Translations under genes and position numbers: made by a program | Source of the DNA: Amycolatopsis sp. WAC 01376 | GTDB lineage: Bacteria; Actinomycetota; Actinomycetes; Mycobacteriales; Pseudonocardiaceae | DNA length: 64,000 nucleotides | Assembly: GCF_003947415.1 (NCBI RefSeq) | Contig: NZ_QHKL01000001.1 | Span: 620,001 to 684,000, forward strand | Direction of reading: 5' to 3' | In this document: piece by piece, positions 50,986 to 63,542 of the stretch | How the letters are laid out: each line of letters begins with the position of its first letter | How positions within the stretch are numbered: position 1 is the first letter of the stretch | Notes under the pieces: generated by a model | The model's database searches: none | Seen by the model: only the letters and a program-made list of their open reading frames with translations | What the model was told of the DNA's origin: nothing

Positions 50986-50989
<4 letters not shown>
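50030..50989 (-). CDS. ubiA: Decaprenyl-phosphate phosphoribosyltransferase (UbiA superfamily)
   Basis: A 319-residue UbiA-superfamily protein with about nine membrane helices. Motifs: first Asp-rich NDAIDVEADKAHPTKRNRPIA, then a second site with DLAIVGSGFLMRSIAGG. It transfers phosphoribose from PRPP to decaprenyl phosphate, the first committed step toward decaprenyl-phospho-arabinose (Rv3806c in M. tuberculosis). It overlaps the upstream phosphatase gene by 4 bp and is followed by a strong terminator. Confidence 0.9.
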
Positions 50990-54811
<3,822 letters not shown>

Positions 54812-54842
54812 GGTCTGTTCGCTCCGGCGCCCTGCCCTCGAG

Positions 54843-54897
54843 TGTCATGAAAGGGTCGTTCAGGACATTTTTCGTCCTGAACGACCCTTTCATGACA
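54843..54897. terminator. 24-bp-arm palindrome, GAAAGG...TTC variant
   Basis: TGTCATGAAAGGGTCGTTCA and GGAC (54843-54866) pair perfectly with 54874-54897. The loop is ATTTTTC, not the TTGCAAA core, but the outer arm GAAAGGGTCGTTC matches the family. It lies between convergent genes. Confidence 0.78.
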
Positions 54898-55097
54898 TCT
54901 GGGCCGCCAAAAAGATAAAGGCTCGCGTGGTCGCGGACTGCCCCTGCCGCGACCACGCGAGCCTCAGTCCCCCATTCACCCCCGGGGTGACCCATGAGGG
55001 GCAACCGTCGGCGGTCGCACCCACTCGCTGTACTTGTCTGTCAGACGACCATGGGGCGGAAGTGGTTTACCCGGCCCGCCAACGTCACCCGATCGGC

Positions 55098-55991
55098 CTA
55101 AGAGCCTCCTCCCTGGAGTACCGGGAGTACGTCGCTGACGACCGCTTCGAGCGTCGACTCGTGGCCGACGTAGTAGTCGCCGGACCGCGGCCAGTGCGTG
55201 ACGATGTCGGTGAACCCGAGTTCCCCGGCCCGGCCGGCCGCGTCGCTGAACGCCTCCACACTGGACAGGGAGAACACCGGCGCCGCGTCGAGGCTCAGGA
55301 ACCGCTGCACGCTCGCCTTGTCCCTGCCCACGGCCTCGAGCCGCTCGTCGAAGGTCTTCACGAGTTCCGCGACGCCCTTCCACCACTCGTCCTGGGTGTC
55401 CGCCTTGATGCCGGTGGTGGCCCAGCCCGCGCCGAACCGCGCGGCGAGCGTCATCGTGCGCGGGCCGTTCGCGGCCACCAGGAACGGCAGCCGCGGCCGC
55501 TGCACGCAGCCGGGGAGGTTCCGCGCGCCTTTGGCCCGGTAGTACTCGCCCTCGAAGTCGAAGCCGTCGGTCATCAGCAAGCCGTCGAGCGCTTCGACGA
55601 ACTCGGTGAAGCGGTCGGTGCGCTCCTTGACCGACAGCTCGGGGCCGTCGAGGACGGTCGCGTCGTAATTGGTGTTCGGGACGCCGGCGCCCACGCCGAG
55701 GATGAAGCGGCCGTCGGAGATGTCGTCCAGGGTGGTCAGCTCACGGGTGAACGGCACGGGGTGCCGCGCGACCGGCGAAGCCACGAAGGTGCCCAGTCTG
55801 ATCCGCGACGTCACCATCGCGGCCGCCGTCAACGTTGGCATCGCACTGAACCACGGGCCGTCGACGAGGTTCCGCCAGCCGAGGTGGTCGTACGTCCAAG
55901 CGTGGTCGAAGCCGTATTCCTCGGCGGCCCGCCATTTCGGCTCGGCCGCCCACCAACGATCTTCCGGAAGGATCACGATGCCTACGCGCAC
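55098..55991 (-). CDS. LLM-class F420-dependent oxidoreductase
   Basis: A 297-residue luciferase-like TIM-barrel protein. Motifs: VGIVILPEDRWWAAEPKW, YDHLGWRNL, SRIRLGTFVASPVARHP, DDISDGRFILGVGAG and FLVAANGPRTM. These are typical of F420-dependent members with a TIGR03-type actinobacterial subfamily. The GTG at 55991 lies 7 nt after TACCTT, so the mRNA is probably leaderless and the longer upstream frame is not used. It is divergent from the HAD phosphatase gene. The substrate is unknown. Confidence 0.85.
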   Translation of the reverse strand: MRVGIVILPEDRWWAAEPKWRAAEEYGFDHAWTYDHLGWRNLVDGPWFSAMPTLTAAAMVTSRIRLGTFVASPVARHPVPFTRELTTLDDISDGRFILGVGAGVPNTNYDATVLDGPELSVKERTDRFTEFVEALDGLLMTDGFDFEGEYYRAKGARNLPGCVQRPRLPFLVAANGPRTMTLAARFGAGWATTGIKADTQDEWWKGVAELVKTFDERLEAVGRDKASVQRFLSLDAAPVFSLSSVEAFSDAAGRAGELGFTDIVTHWPRSGDYYVGHESTLEAVVSDVLPVLQGGGS

Positions 55992-56058
55992 ACCCGGGAA
56001 GGTACTGGTCCAGACCGACACTTCGCCCGATGGGCGGATCATCGGGGACAATGCGCCG

Positions 56059-56874
56059 GTGGACAAACCCCTCTTGATCGCCTCCGACGTCGACGGCACC
56101 CTGCTCGGTCCGCTGGAGACCCTGTCCGAACGCACGATCGACATCGTCCGGCGGGTCACCGAGGACGGAGTGCCGTTCGTGCTGGTCAGCGGCCGCCCGC
56201 CGCGGTGGATCGCCCCGATCGCGAACCCGCTGGACCTGACCGGGTACGCGGTATGCGCGAACGGCGCGGTGCTGTACGAGATCGGGACGGACCGGATCGT
56301 CGCGGTCCACGGCCTCCTCGAACCCCAGCTGCTGCACGACACCGTCAGTGCTCTTGATCACGCTCTTCCCGGCTGCCGGTACGCCGCGGAACGGGTCGGC
56401 GAATCAGCGCAGGATCCGGGCACGCGCAGTTTCGTGATCGAACCGGACTACCACAATCCGTGGGGGAACCACGAGGGCGCGGAGGCGCCGAGGGCCGAGG
56501 TGCTCGGGCATCCGGCGATCAAACTCCTGATCAGCAGGCGCGGTATGAGCTCCGATGAGATGGCGCGGGCGGCGCGCGAGGTGCTCGACGGCTCGGTCGA
56601 CATCACCTACTCGACCGACAGCGGGCTCATCGAGGTCGCCGCGCACGGCATCACGAAGGCGACCGGGCTGGCCGAGGTCGCCCAGCGGCTGGGCGTCCCG
56701 GCCGAACGGGTGATCGCGTTCGGTGACATGCCCAACGACGTCGAGATGCTCGGCTGGGCCGGGCACGGCGTCGCGATGGCCAACGGGCACCGCTACGTGC
56801 TGGACGTCGCCGACGAGGTGACCGCGCCGAACTCGGAGGACGGCGTCGCGCAGGTGCTCGAGCGCTGGTTCTAG
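56059..56874 (+). CDS. HAD-superfamily (Cof-type) phosphatase
   Basis: A 271-residue HAD phosphatase of subfamily IIB (Cof-like). Motif I is IASDVDGTLLGP, motif II VLVSGRPPRW, motif III KLLISR/GITKATGL and motif IV FGDMPNDVEML. A cap domain lies between motifs II and III. The GTG start is 6 nt after GACAAT. It probably dephosphorylates a small sugar or nucleotide phosphate. A repeat array lies just after its stop. Confidence 0.87.
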   Translation: MDKPLLIASDVDGTLLGPLETLSERTIDIVRRVTEDGVPFVLVSGRPPRWIAPIANPLDLTGYAVCANGAVLYEIGTDRIVAVHGLLEPQLLHDTVSALDHALPGCRYAAERVGESAQDPGTRSFVIEPDYHNPWGNHEGAEAPRAEVLGHPAIKLLISRRGMSSDEMARAAREVLDGSVDITYSTDSGLIEVAAHGITKATGLAEVAQRLGVPAERVIAFGDMPNDVEMLGWAGHGVAMANGHRYVLDVADEVTAPNSEDGVAQVLERWF

Positions 56875-56882
56875 GCCGCGAC

Positions 56883-57080
56883 GTCCGTCTGATCACGCGT
56901 GTCGTCCATCTGGACACACGTGTCGTCCGGCCGATCACGCGGACCCGCCACTGAGGAGTGCGGCAAAGATGACGCGACGTCGGCGGAGGCGGGCTCGCGT
57001 GACGGGACGGACGACACGCGTGACGGGATGGACGGCACGCGTGACTGGACGGACGGCACGCGTGATCAAGCGGACGGCAC
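56883..57080. repeat. Opposed 21-bp unit arrays (array III)
   Basis: Two and a half reverse units (56883-56938) are followed by a 58-bp spacer, then four forward units at 56997, 57018, 57039 and 57060, each 21 bp. Units read GCGTG-N6-CGGACGRCAC or its complement. Orientation is reversed relative to arrays I and II. It lies between convergent genes. Confidence 0.85.
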
Positions 57081-57087
57081 AGGCGGT

Positions 57088-57822
57088 CTAGCGGCCTTCG
57101 CGGTCGAGCTTCGCGGCCTCTTCCGGGGTCGGCGCGGTGCCGCCGAGGTGTGCGGGCAGCCACCAGCGCTCGTCGTCGGAGTCCGGCTTGGCCGGGTAGC
57201 CGGCCTGGGCGCGGTCCACGAGGGCGGACATCCGCACGCGAAGGTCTTTCGAAAGGACTTCGGCGTCCTCGTCGGCCTTCGGGTGCATGGGCTCGCCGAC
57301 GAGGATCGAGATCGGCACGTGGCGCTTCGTGAGGTCCTTCGGGCGACCCTTGGTCCACAGCCGCTGCGTGCCCCACAGCGCCATCGGCACGACGGGGACA
57401 CCGGCCTCGGCGGCCATGCGGACGGCGCCGGACTTGATGTCCTTCACGGTGAACGACCGGCTGATCGTGGCTTCGGGGAACACGCCGACGACCTCTCCGG
57501 CCTTCAGGCGCTCGACGGCTTCCCGGTACGACGCGAGACCGGCGCCGCGATCGACGGAGATGTGGTGCATCCCGCGCATGAGCGGTCCGGCGATCCGGTT
57601 GGAGAAGATCTCCTTTTTCGCCATGAACCTGACCAGGCGCTTCGCCGGCTGCGCGCCGAGCCCGCAGAAGATGAAATCGAGGTAGCTCACGTGGTTGCAG
57701 GCGATGACCGCCCCGCCCGTCGACGGGATGTGCTCGGTCCCCTCCACCCGGATGCGGTTGTCCAGCACCCGGAACATCAGCTTCGCCGCCATGATGACGG
57801 GCGGGTAAACGAGCTCAGCCAT
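57088..57822 (-). CDS. PlsC-like 1-acylglycerol-3-phosphate acyltransferase
   Basis: A 244-residue acyltransferase with the H(x4)D motif NHVSYLDF (residues about 43-50), the glycerol-phosphate motif VFPEATIS, and VVPMALWG. It fits the PlsC family (1-acyl-sn-glycerol-3-phosphate or other lysolipid acylation) at the inner membrane. The ATG is 6 nt after TAACCT. A dyad ACCGTAGG/CCTACGGT sits upstream, a likely repressor site. Confidence 0.87.
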   Translation of the reverse strand: MAELVYPPVIMAAKLMFRVLDNRIRVEGTEHIPSTGGAVIACNHVSYLDFIFCGLGAQPAKRLVRFMAKKEIFSNRIAGPLMRGMHHISVDRGAGLASYREAVERLKAGEVVGVFPEATISRSFTVKDIKSGAVRMAAEAGVPVVPMALWGTQRLWTKGRPKDLTKRHVPISILVGEPMHPKADEDAEVLSKDLRVRMSALVDRAQAGYPAKPDSDDERWWLPAHLGGTAPTPEEAAKLDREGR

Positions 57823-57838
57823 TGGTCCAGGTTACGCT

Positions 57839-57862
57839 ACCGTAGGGTAACCAACCTACGGT
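57839..57862. promoter_or_regulatory. Candidate operator upstream of the PlsC-like gene
   Basis: ACCGTAGG (57839-57846) and CCTACGGT (57855-57862) form perfect 8-bp arms with an 8-bp spacer. A second dyad, GGTTAC...GTAACC, overlaps it, and the gene's -10 box lies inside. The arrangement suits a TetR-type regulator. Confidence 0.5.
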
Positions 57863-57875
57863 CGCGTAGGTCACA

Positions 57876-59321
57876 TCACTCAGAGCGGTCTCGCCGCGCG
57901 AAGGTCACCAGCGCCAGGGCGACGCCGAGCACCGTGCAGAACAACGCGATCACCTGGTGCTTGACGTTCTCCAAGCCGTCGCCCAGCGCGGCCAGCGCGA
58001 ACTGCCCGACGGCGACCGCGAGCAGGAATCCCAGCGTGACGCCCAGCGCCTCGCGCCGCGTCTTCCAGCCGCGCCACGCGATCAGCGCCCATATCGGTAG
58101 CAAGGCGAAGAAACCCAGTGGCGACAGCAGTTTCGTCACGGTCGAAACGACCGGGACGCGATATTCCTGCGTTTCCGGGGCGAAGCCCGCCGACCGGTCG
58201 AAGCTGCCGAGGTAGGGCGGCCGCGCGGTGAGCAGGTCGCCCGCCGCGCGATTCAGGATTTCCGTGGTGCGCAAGGGATGTGTCGCGAAGTACTCGACGA
58301 CGTTGCGCCTGCTGATCTGTTCGCGGTACTTCGGGTACTCGGGATCCAGCGTCGCGGGCTTCGGATGCCACCAGCCGTTGCCCGCGTACTGGCCGAACGA
58401 GGCGGGCAGCCCCAGCGCGGCTAGGTCGGCTTGGGTGTCGTGCCGACCGTCCACAATGGTCAGGAAGATCGTGTTGAACATGTTGATCTCACGCGAATCG
58501 TCGCCCGGCCTCGCGGCGAGAGAGCCGTCGGGCAGCTTCGCCGGTTCGACGGTCTGCTGCGCGTAGGCCGTGCCTCCGGCGAGCGCGCCGATGACGAACA
58601 CCACGGGAAGCCAGCGCTTCAGGCCGCGGACACCCGCCGGGCGGACGAGCAGTGCGGCGAGCGCGAGCAACGGCAGGATCATCAGCGTCTGGACCTTGGC
58701 GTTGACCGCGATCACGCCGCCGAACAGCAGCACGGCGAGGCCCGCGTAACGCCACCAGCCGGGCCTCGCGGCCACCAGCAAGCCGCCGACGGCGAGCAGA
58801 AGACCGAGGAACGCCGCACCTTCGCCGAGCACAGAGGCGAAGTAACCGAAGAACGCGGAGTCCGCGACGACCAGCAGCAGCCCCACGGCCGCGAAACCGC
58901 GGACGCGGCGCGAGTACGGCAGCCCGACGACGATCAGCGCGACCGCCGCGGCGGCGAGGACGCTGGTGAGCACGCCGAGAACGACCAGGCTCAGCGTCGA
59001 TTCGAGGCCGAGCACGCCGCCGATCGACCGCGCGATTCGCGCGAACCAGCTCTGGGTCAGGAGATAGGTGGCGTCACATTCGCCGGCCGGGACCGTGTAG
59101 GCGAGGTGGACGAACCCCTCCGGCTTGCCCTTCCACGGGATGCCCGCGCCGCACAGCACGCGGAAGCCGTCGCCGTTGTCGGCCATCCCGACCGGCCGCG
59201 GCACGAGGAAACGAACCAGCAGCACGGTGAGCGCGGCGGCGAACACGAAGAGGCCGAACAGACGCGACGATGCTTCGAGCGCTGCTGGTCGGCTAGGGGA
59301 AACGCGTTCGTCGACACTCAC
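57876..59321 (-). CDS. Polytopic membrane protein (GT-C-like), function unknown
   Basis: A 481-residue protein with about ten membrane helices. The first loop has RPVGMADNGDGFRVLCGAGI, an Asp-rich extracytoplasmic loop, and a long middle loop (VEPAKLPDGSLAARPGDDSRE). It is related by plan but not clearly by sequence to the GT-C genes around it. Its GTG start overlaps the upstream stop by 4 bp, so it is co-expressed with the gene at 59318. It also has TACCGT 7 nt before the GTG, a possible internal promoter. Confidence 0.7.
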   Translation of the reverse strand: MSVDERVSPSRPAALEASSRLFGLFVFAAALTVLLVRFLVPRPVGMADNGDGFRVLCGAGIPWKGKPEGFVHLAYTVPAGECDATYLLTQSWFARIARSIGGVLGLESTLSLVVLGVLTSVLAAAAVALIVVGLPYSRRVRGFAAVGLLLVVADSAFFGYFASVLGEGAAFLGLLLAVGGLLVAARPGWWRYAGLAVLLFGGVIAVNAKVQTLMILPLLALAALLVRPAGVRGLKRWLPVVFVIGALAGGTAYAQQTVEPAKLPDGSLAARPGDDSREINMFNTIFLTIVDGRHDTQADLAALGLPASFGQYAGNGWWHPKPATLDPEYPKYREQISRRNVVEYFATHPLRTTEILNRAAGDLLTARPPYLGSFDRSAGFAPETQEYRVPVVSTVTKLLSPLGFFALLPIWALIAWRGWKTRREALGVTLGFLLAVAVGQFALAALGDGLENVKHQVIALFCTVLGVALALVTFARRDRSE

Positions 59322-60928
59322 GAAGGGCACGGTACGTGGCGGAAATCGGGTGACCGGTCGAGGGCCGATCTGACCGACCGCTCGACGTCGGCCCGCAGGA
59401 ACACGGTCAGCCACGACGAGGTTCCTTCACGCGCGAAGGTCGCGACGCGGTACCTCGCCGCGTACGCCGGGTCGATCACGCACGACTGCTTCGCCGAGTA
59501 GCCGCTGTCGGTGATGACGGCGATCGTCGGATGCCGCCGCGAGACGACGGCCTCGCCAGCTTCCTCGGCTTGACCACGGACGCCGACGATCTGCAGTTGC
59601 GTCCCGGCGTGGTACGACAGGACACCGGGCGCGGACGTGCTCACCACCGAACCGGGCGGCAGATAGCCGTCGAGCCAGCGGCCGATCTCCTCCATCTGCG
59701 CGCCGTGGTCGTGCCAGGCACGCACGCGGGCGAGCATTTCCGGGCTGAACACCGAGACCAGCACCGCGAGCCCGGACAACGCCACCGCGGCGGCGGGCAT
59801 CAGCCGCTGGACCGGCAGCCGCGGGCGGGGTGTCGGTTTCGCGGCCGCGGTGAGCACGCCGTAGACCGACACCGCCGCCACCGACAGCAGCGGCGGGATC
59901 GGCGCCAGCAGCCGCCAGGCCGGCGCGGCGTCGCCGCCGAAGAACACCACGAAAGCGGTGAGCGCGACGGCTGTGACGAGCATGAGCCAGGCCAGCGACC
60001 TGGCCTCGGCCTCGTGTGGCGTCTTCCCGGTGCGGCGCAGGAGCAGTGCCACCGCCGCGATCAGGCCGAGCAGCAGGAACCCCTGGTGGGCCACCGAGAA
60101 GCCCGACAGGTACTGCCAGCCGTAGTCGATTCGGCCGCCGACATCGATGTCGAAGGGGATGAGGACCGAGGTCGGCAGGACGTGGTCGTAGTAGGTGACC
60201 CGCCACGCCGTCCACGGCACGACGAAGACCAGCCCGCCGAGCAGCCAGCCCGCCGGCGACCACCAGGTGTAGCGGCCGCGGAAAGCGGCGATGACCAGCC
60301 AGATCCCGACCACGACCGCGAGCAGGAGCCCGGCCGGGCGCGTCATCATCGCGAACGCGACGAGCACCCCCGCGACCACCGGACGCCGGGCCGCGAGCGA
60401 GGCGAAAACGCCGAACACGAGCAGTACGAACAACGGCGTCTCGGTGCCGGATCCGCCGTACGCGGCAAGGCCTCCCGCGCCCGCGACGAGCACGGCGGCG
60501 GCCACTCCATAGGCGGGCCGCGGCTCGCCGACGGCCCTCGCGACCACCCGGTTCACCGTCACGTACGCGAGCAGGACGGCGCCGAGGGCGGAGAGGCTGC
60601 TGAGCACTCTCGCGGAGGTCTCGATATCGGCCCCGAAAGCCGCCTTCGGCAACGCGATGAGGATCATCCAGAGGAAATTCGCGTAACCCTCGATCCGCTC
60701 GCCGGTGTTGAACACCGGGCCATTGCCGTCGGCGATGTGCTCGGCGTACCGGAAGGTGATGTAGGCGTCTTCCGCGATGGTCGAGAACACCAGCTGATGC
60801 AGCAGCGAGAAAACGAGGGTGAGCGTCAGCGCGGCGGCACGCCAGCCGCGGTCGATGCCGATCTTGGGCCAAGCCACCATGACGACGAGCGCGACCACGA
60901 ACCAGGCGACGACGAGCGCGATCACCAC
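59318..60928 (-). CDS. GT-C superfamily (AftB-like) membrane glycosyltransferase
   Basis: A 536-residue protein with about ten to twelve membrane helices and a C-terminal soluble domain. The first loop is IAEDAYITFRYAEHIADGNG, then GPVFNTGERIEGYANFLW, the closest in the window to mycobacterial AftB, which transfers terminal beta-1,2-arabinofuranose. I place the start at the GTG at 60928 after GTGGGG; longer frames lack coding character. It may serve arabinogalactan or another glycan. GTGA coupling joins it to the next gene. Confidence 0.78.
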   Translation of the reverse strand: MVIALVVAWFVVALVVMVAWPKIGIDRGWRAAALTLTLVFSLLHQLVFSTIAEDAYITFRYAEHIADGNGPVFNTGERIEGYANFLWMILIALPKAAFGADIETSARVLSSLSALGAVLLAYVTVNRVVARAVGEPRPAYGVAAAVLVAGAGGLAAYGGSGTETPLFVLLVFGVFASLAARRPVVAGVLVAFAMMTRPAGLLLAVVVGIWLVIAAFRGRYTWWSPAGWLLGGLVFVVPWTAWRVTYYDHVLPTSVLIPFDIDVGGRIDYGWQYLSGFSVAHQGFLLLGLIAAVALLLRRTGKTPHEAEARSLAWLMLVTAVALTAFVVFFGGDAAPAWRLLAPIPPLLSVAAVSVYGVLTAAAKPTPRPRLPVQRLMPAAAVALSGLAVLVSVFSPEMLARVRAWHDHGAQMEEIGRWLDGYLPPGSVVSTSAPGVLSYHAGTQLQIVGVRGQAEEAGEAVVSRRHPTIAVITDSGYSAKQSCVIDPAYAARYRVATFAREGTSSWLTVFLRADVERSVRSALDRSPDFRHVPCPS

Positions 60929-61190
60929 CTGATCCCCACCCTCCCGGGCCGAGCCACTCCCCTGACAAAAGACTACGGTCAAGTATCGATCACCGCGCCC
61001 CTGTGTTTCTTTCGGCGCAGTCAATTGACACGAACGGTCCAGCAAGTGTGCACAAAGTAGGCAACGTTCCGCCGTTTTCCCCGTCGGGATGTGACTCCTT
61101 CGGGTAACGGCCCTCGGTCGTTAATCTGACTTCCCATTCCGTTCCGCACCCCGGGGGTTCTGTGCGGATTCCCCACCCCCGAGGAAGCCC

Positions 61191-63134
61191 GTGCCCACCC
61201 ACACCGCCCTGTCGGCCGACGTCCTCACAGTGATCGTCGCGCTGCTCGTCATCGGCCTCCCCGGCCTGCTCACCGGCCTCGCCGCCGGCCTGCGCGGCTG
61301 GGTGCTCGCGGGAATGACGCCGTTGCTGAGCTACGCGATCGGTGGTCTCGCCGGACCGTGGGCGGCCGCGCTGGGACTCCCGTTCACCCCGGTGACGTAC
61401 GCGGTGGCGACGGCCTTGTTCGCCGGAGTCGCGTACGGCCTGCGACGACTCACCCTGCGCAAATGGCCGCCCGCGCCGGAGGAACCGCTGTGGGGACGGG
61501 CAGGGCACTTCGCCGTCGCGGCGTGCGTGCTGCTCGCGGCCGCCGTCGGGATGTACGCGGTGGTGCGCGGGATGGGCAGACTGGACGCCATCCCGCAGGG
61601 GTTCGACGCCGTGTACCACGCGAACGGCGTCCGGCAGATCGCCGAGACCGGGGACGGGAGCCTGTTCGGCACCGGCGAGGTCAACTGGTACGGCGACGCG
61701 GCGCCGGTGTTCTACCCCAACGCGTACCACCTGCTCGCGTCCGTCGTGTACCTGCTCAGCCCGGCGACCATCCCGCTGACCCTCGACGCGAACACCGCGC
61801 TGCTGCCGGCGTTGCTGGCGTTGTCGCTGGTCACGATGGTGCGCGTGTTCCGGGGGCGCGCGGTGTTCGCGGGCGCCGTCGCCCTCGTCTCCATCGCGCC
61901 GGTGATGGGCCTGTACGAATCGATGAGCAGGGGACCTTTGCTCCCGTTCCTGCTCGGCCTCGCGTTGACCCCGCTGGCCGCCGTCGCGGTGAAGCGGTAT
62001 CTCGACCGGCCTGCACCCGACACCGGCTTCGTGCTGCTGGTGAGCGCCGTCGGACTGCTGTGCGTGCACTCGTCCGCGTTGTTCGGCGCGATCCTGTTCG
62101 CCGGTCCGCTGCTGCTGCAACGCTGGCTCGCGCCCGGTGAACGGTGGCGGCGGATCGGCCGGGACCTGCGCGCGCTGGCGATCGTCGGTGCCGTCGCGGT
62201 CGTCGTGGCGTGGCTGCAACTGTTCGGCGCGATCGGGCTCGCGAGCGGCGACGTGCCCTACCGCAGCTGGCCGGTCGAATGGCGGGCGACGACGGCGCTC
62301 GGCGCTCTGCTGGGGTTCCAGCACTACGAACCCCACCCGCAGATCTGGCTTTCGGTCGCGTTGTTCCTGGGCTTCATCTTCTTCTCGCGCGCGGGCGCGC
62401 TGCGCTGGATCGGCGTGACGGCGTTGCTCACCGGGCTCGCCTACATCGCGGTGACGTCTTCGGAACACCCTCTCGTGCTGGCACTGTCGCGGCCGTGGTG
62501 GAACGACCCGTACCGGTTCATGTCGATGGCGGCGATCCCGCTGTCGATCATCGCGGCGCACGGCCTCGCCGAGTCGCAGGCATGGCTGCGGGACAACGTG
62601 GCACACCGGAAGGTGCCCGCGTTCGTCGTCGCGGTGGTGGTCTTCGGCGGATTCGCCTTCCTGAGCAACGGTTTCTACGCGCCGTCCAACGCGGAAAAGG
62701 TCGCGCCCGGCTACGCGAACACGCCCGGAGTCGACCCGCACAAACTGCCGGTGAGCCCGGACGAGGTCGTCGCGATGGAGAAGCTCGCCGAGTTCGCGAA
62801 ACCCGGCGAGCGCGCGGTGAACGACCGGCTGGACGGGACGGTGTGGACCTACGCGCTCTCCGGCGTCCGCACGACTTCCGGGCATTTCGACGAGACGCTG
62901 GCACCGTCGGACGCGCGGCTGCTGGAATGGCACTTCCGCGAGTACCCGTCGAACGCCCAGGTGCGGGCGGCGGTGGCGCGGCTGAACGTGCGCTGGGTGA
63001 TCCTCGGGCAGTACGGCTACCCGACCGGCGCCCCGCGTCAGGCCGGGCTACGCGATCTGGACGGGCTGAACTTCCTGACCGAGGTGTACCGCAACTCCGA
63101 CGCCGTCGTCTACCGGCTGAACCCCCGCAAGTAG
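61191..63134 (+). CDS. Large polytopic DUF6541-type envelope protein (paralog)
   Basis: A 647-residue protein, closely similar in order to the product of 52802-54811: shared [55 protein letters not shown] and DLDGLNFLTEVYR. It has about 13 membrane helices and a soluble C-terminal domain. Paralogous duplication with divergent loops suggests distinct acceptors. GAGGAAG precedes the GTG. The gene is divergent from the AftB-like gene at 59318. Confidence 0.78.
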   Translation: MPTHTALSADVLTVIVALLVIGLPGLLTGLAAGLRGWVLAGMTPLLSYAIGGLAGPWAAALGLPFTPVTYAVATALFAGVAYGLRRLTLRKWPPAPEEPLWGRAGHFAVAACVLLAAAVGMYAVVRGMGRLDAIPQGFDAVYHANGVRQIAETGDGSLFGTGEVNWYGDAAPVFYPNAYHLLASVVYLLSPATIPLTLDANTALLPALLALSLVTMVRVFRGRAVFAGAVALVSIAPVMGLYESMSRGPLLPFLLGLALTPLAAVAVKRYLDRPAPDTGFVLLVSAVGLLCVHSSALFGAILFAGPLLLQRWLAPGERWRRIGRDLRALAIVGAVAVVVAWLQLFGAIGLASGDVPYRSWPVEWRATTALGALLGFQHYEPHPQIWLSVALFLGFIFFSRAGALRWIGVTALLTGLAYIAVTSSEHPLVLALSRPWWNDPYRFMSMAAIPLSIIAAHGLAESQAWLRDNVAHRKVPAFVVAVVVFGGFAFLSNGFYAPSNAEKVAPGYANTPGVDPHKLPVSPDEVVAMEKLAEFAKPGERAVNDRLDGTVWTYALSGVRTTSGHFDETLAPSDARLLEWHFREYPSNAQVRAAVARLNVRWVILGQYGYPTGAPRQAGLRDLDGLNFLTEVYRNSDAVVYRLNPRK

Positions 63135-63179
63135 GTGACTAATCGCGGAGGTCTTGGCGTCTCAGTGCATGCTGTGTCC

Positions 63180-63506
63180 GTGACGCAGTGGATCCGCTAT
63201 TTCTGGGCCGACGACGACACTGTGACCTTCCTGGAGATCGACGAAGACGGCTGGGCTCGACGGCAGGTGATCCTTCAAGGCGAGCTTCGCCTCCCGGTGT
63301 CGGCCGCGACTCTTGATGAGGTCATGCACCTCCGTGACCACGGCACGCTCGCGGACATGACCGCCTACGAAAATCGCTACGGCGTACTGGCCGAGGGCGA
63401 CGTCCGAGACTGGGAGGACACCGACCAGGTCGTCGAGATCACGCGAGCGGAATTCGACCGGGCTTGGGTACCGGCGCGGGAAACCCTCGCGCGTTTCGTC
63501 CTCTGA
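63180..63506 (+). CDS. Small hypothetical protein
   Basis: A 108-residue soluble protein (MTQWIRYFWADDDTVTFLEI, then VILQGELRLPVSA and WEDTDQVVEITRAEFDRAW) with no export signals. I start at the GTG at 63180 because the conserved-looking part begins there; a GTG at 63135 directly after the upstream stop is also in frame. Its last codons fall inside a sequence shared with the palindrome at 47925-47993. The function is unknown. Confidence 0.65.
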   Translation: MTQWIRYFWADDDTVTFLEIDEDGWARRQVILQGELRLPVSAATLDEVMHLRDHGTLADMTAYENRYGVLAEGDVRDWEDTDQVVEITRAEFDRAWVPARETLARFVL

Positions 63507-63514
63507 ATGCGCAG

Positions 63515-63542
63515 CCCCGCAATCAGTCGACTAATTGCGGGG
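63515..63542. terminator. Hairpin between convergent genes
   Basis: CCCCGCAAT (63515-63523) pairs with ATTGCGGGG (63534-63542). The 10-nt loop contains AGTCGACT, itself a palindrome, so the stem can extend with one mismatch. It overlaps the 3' end of the flippase-like gene. Confidence 0.7.
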
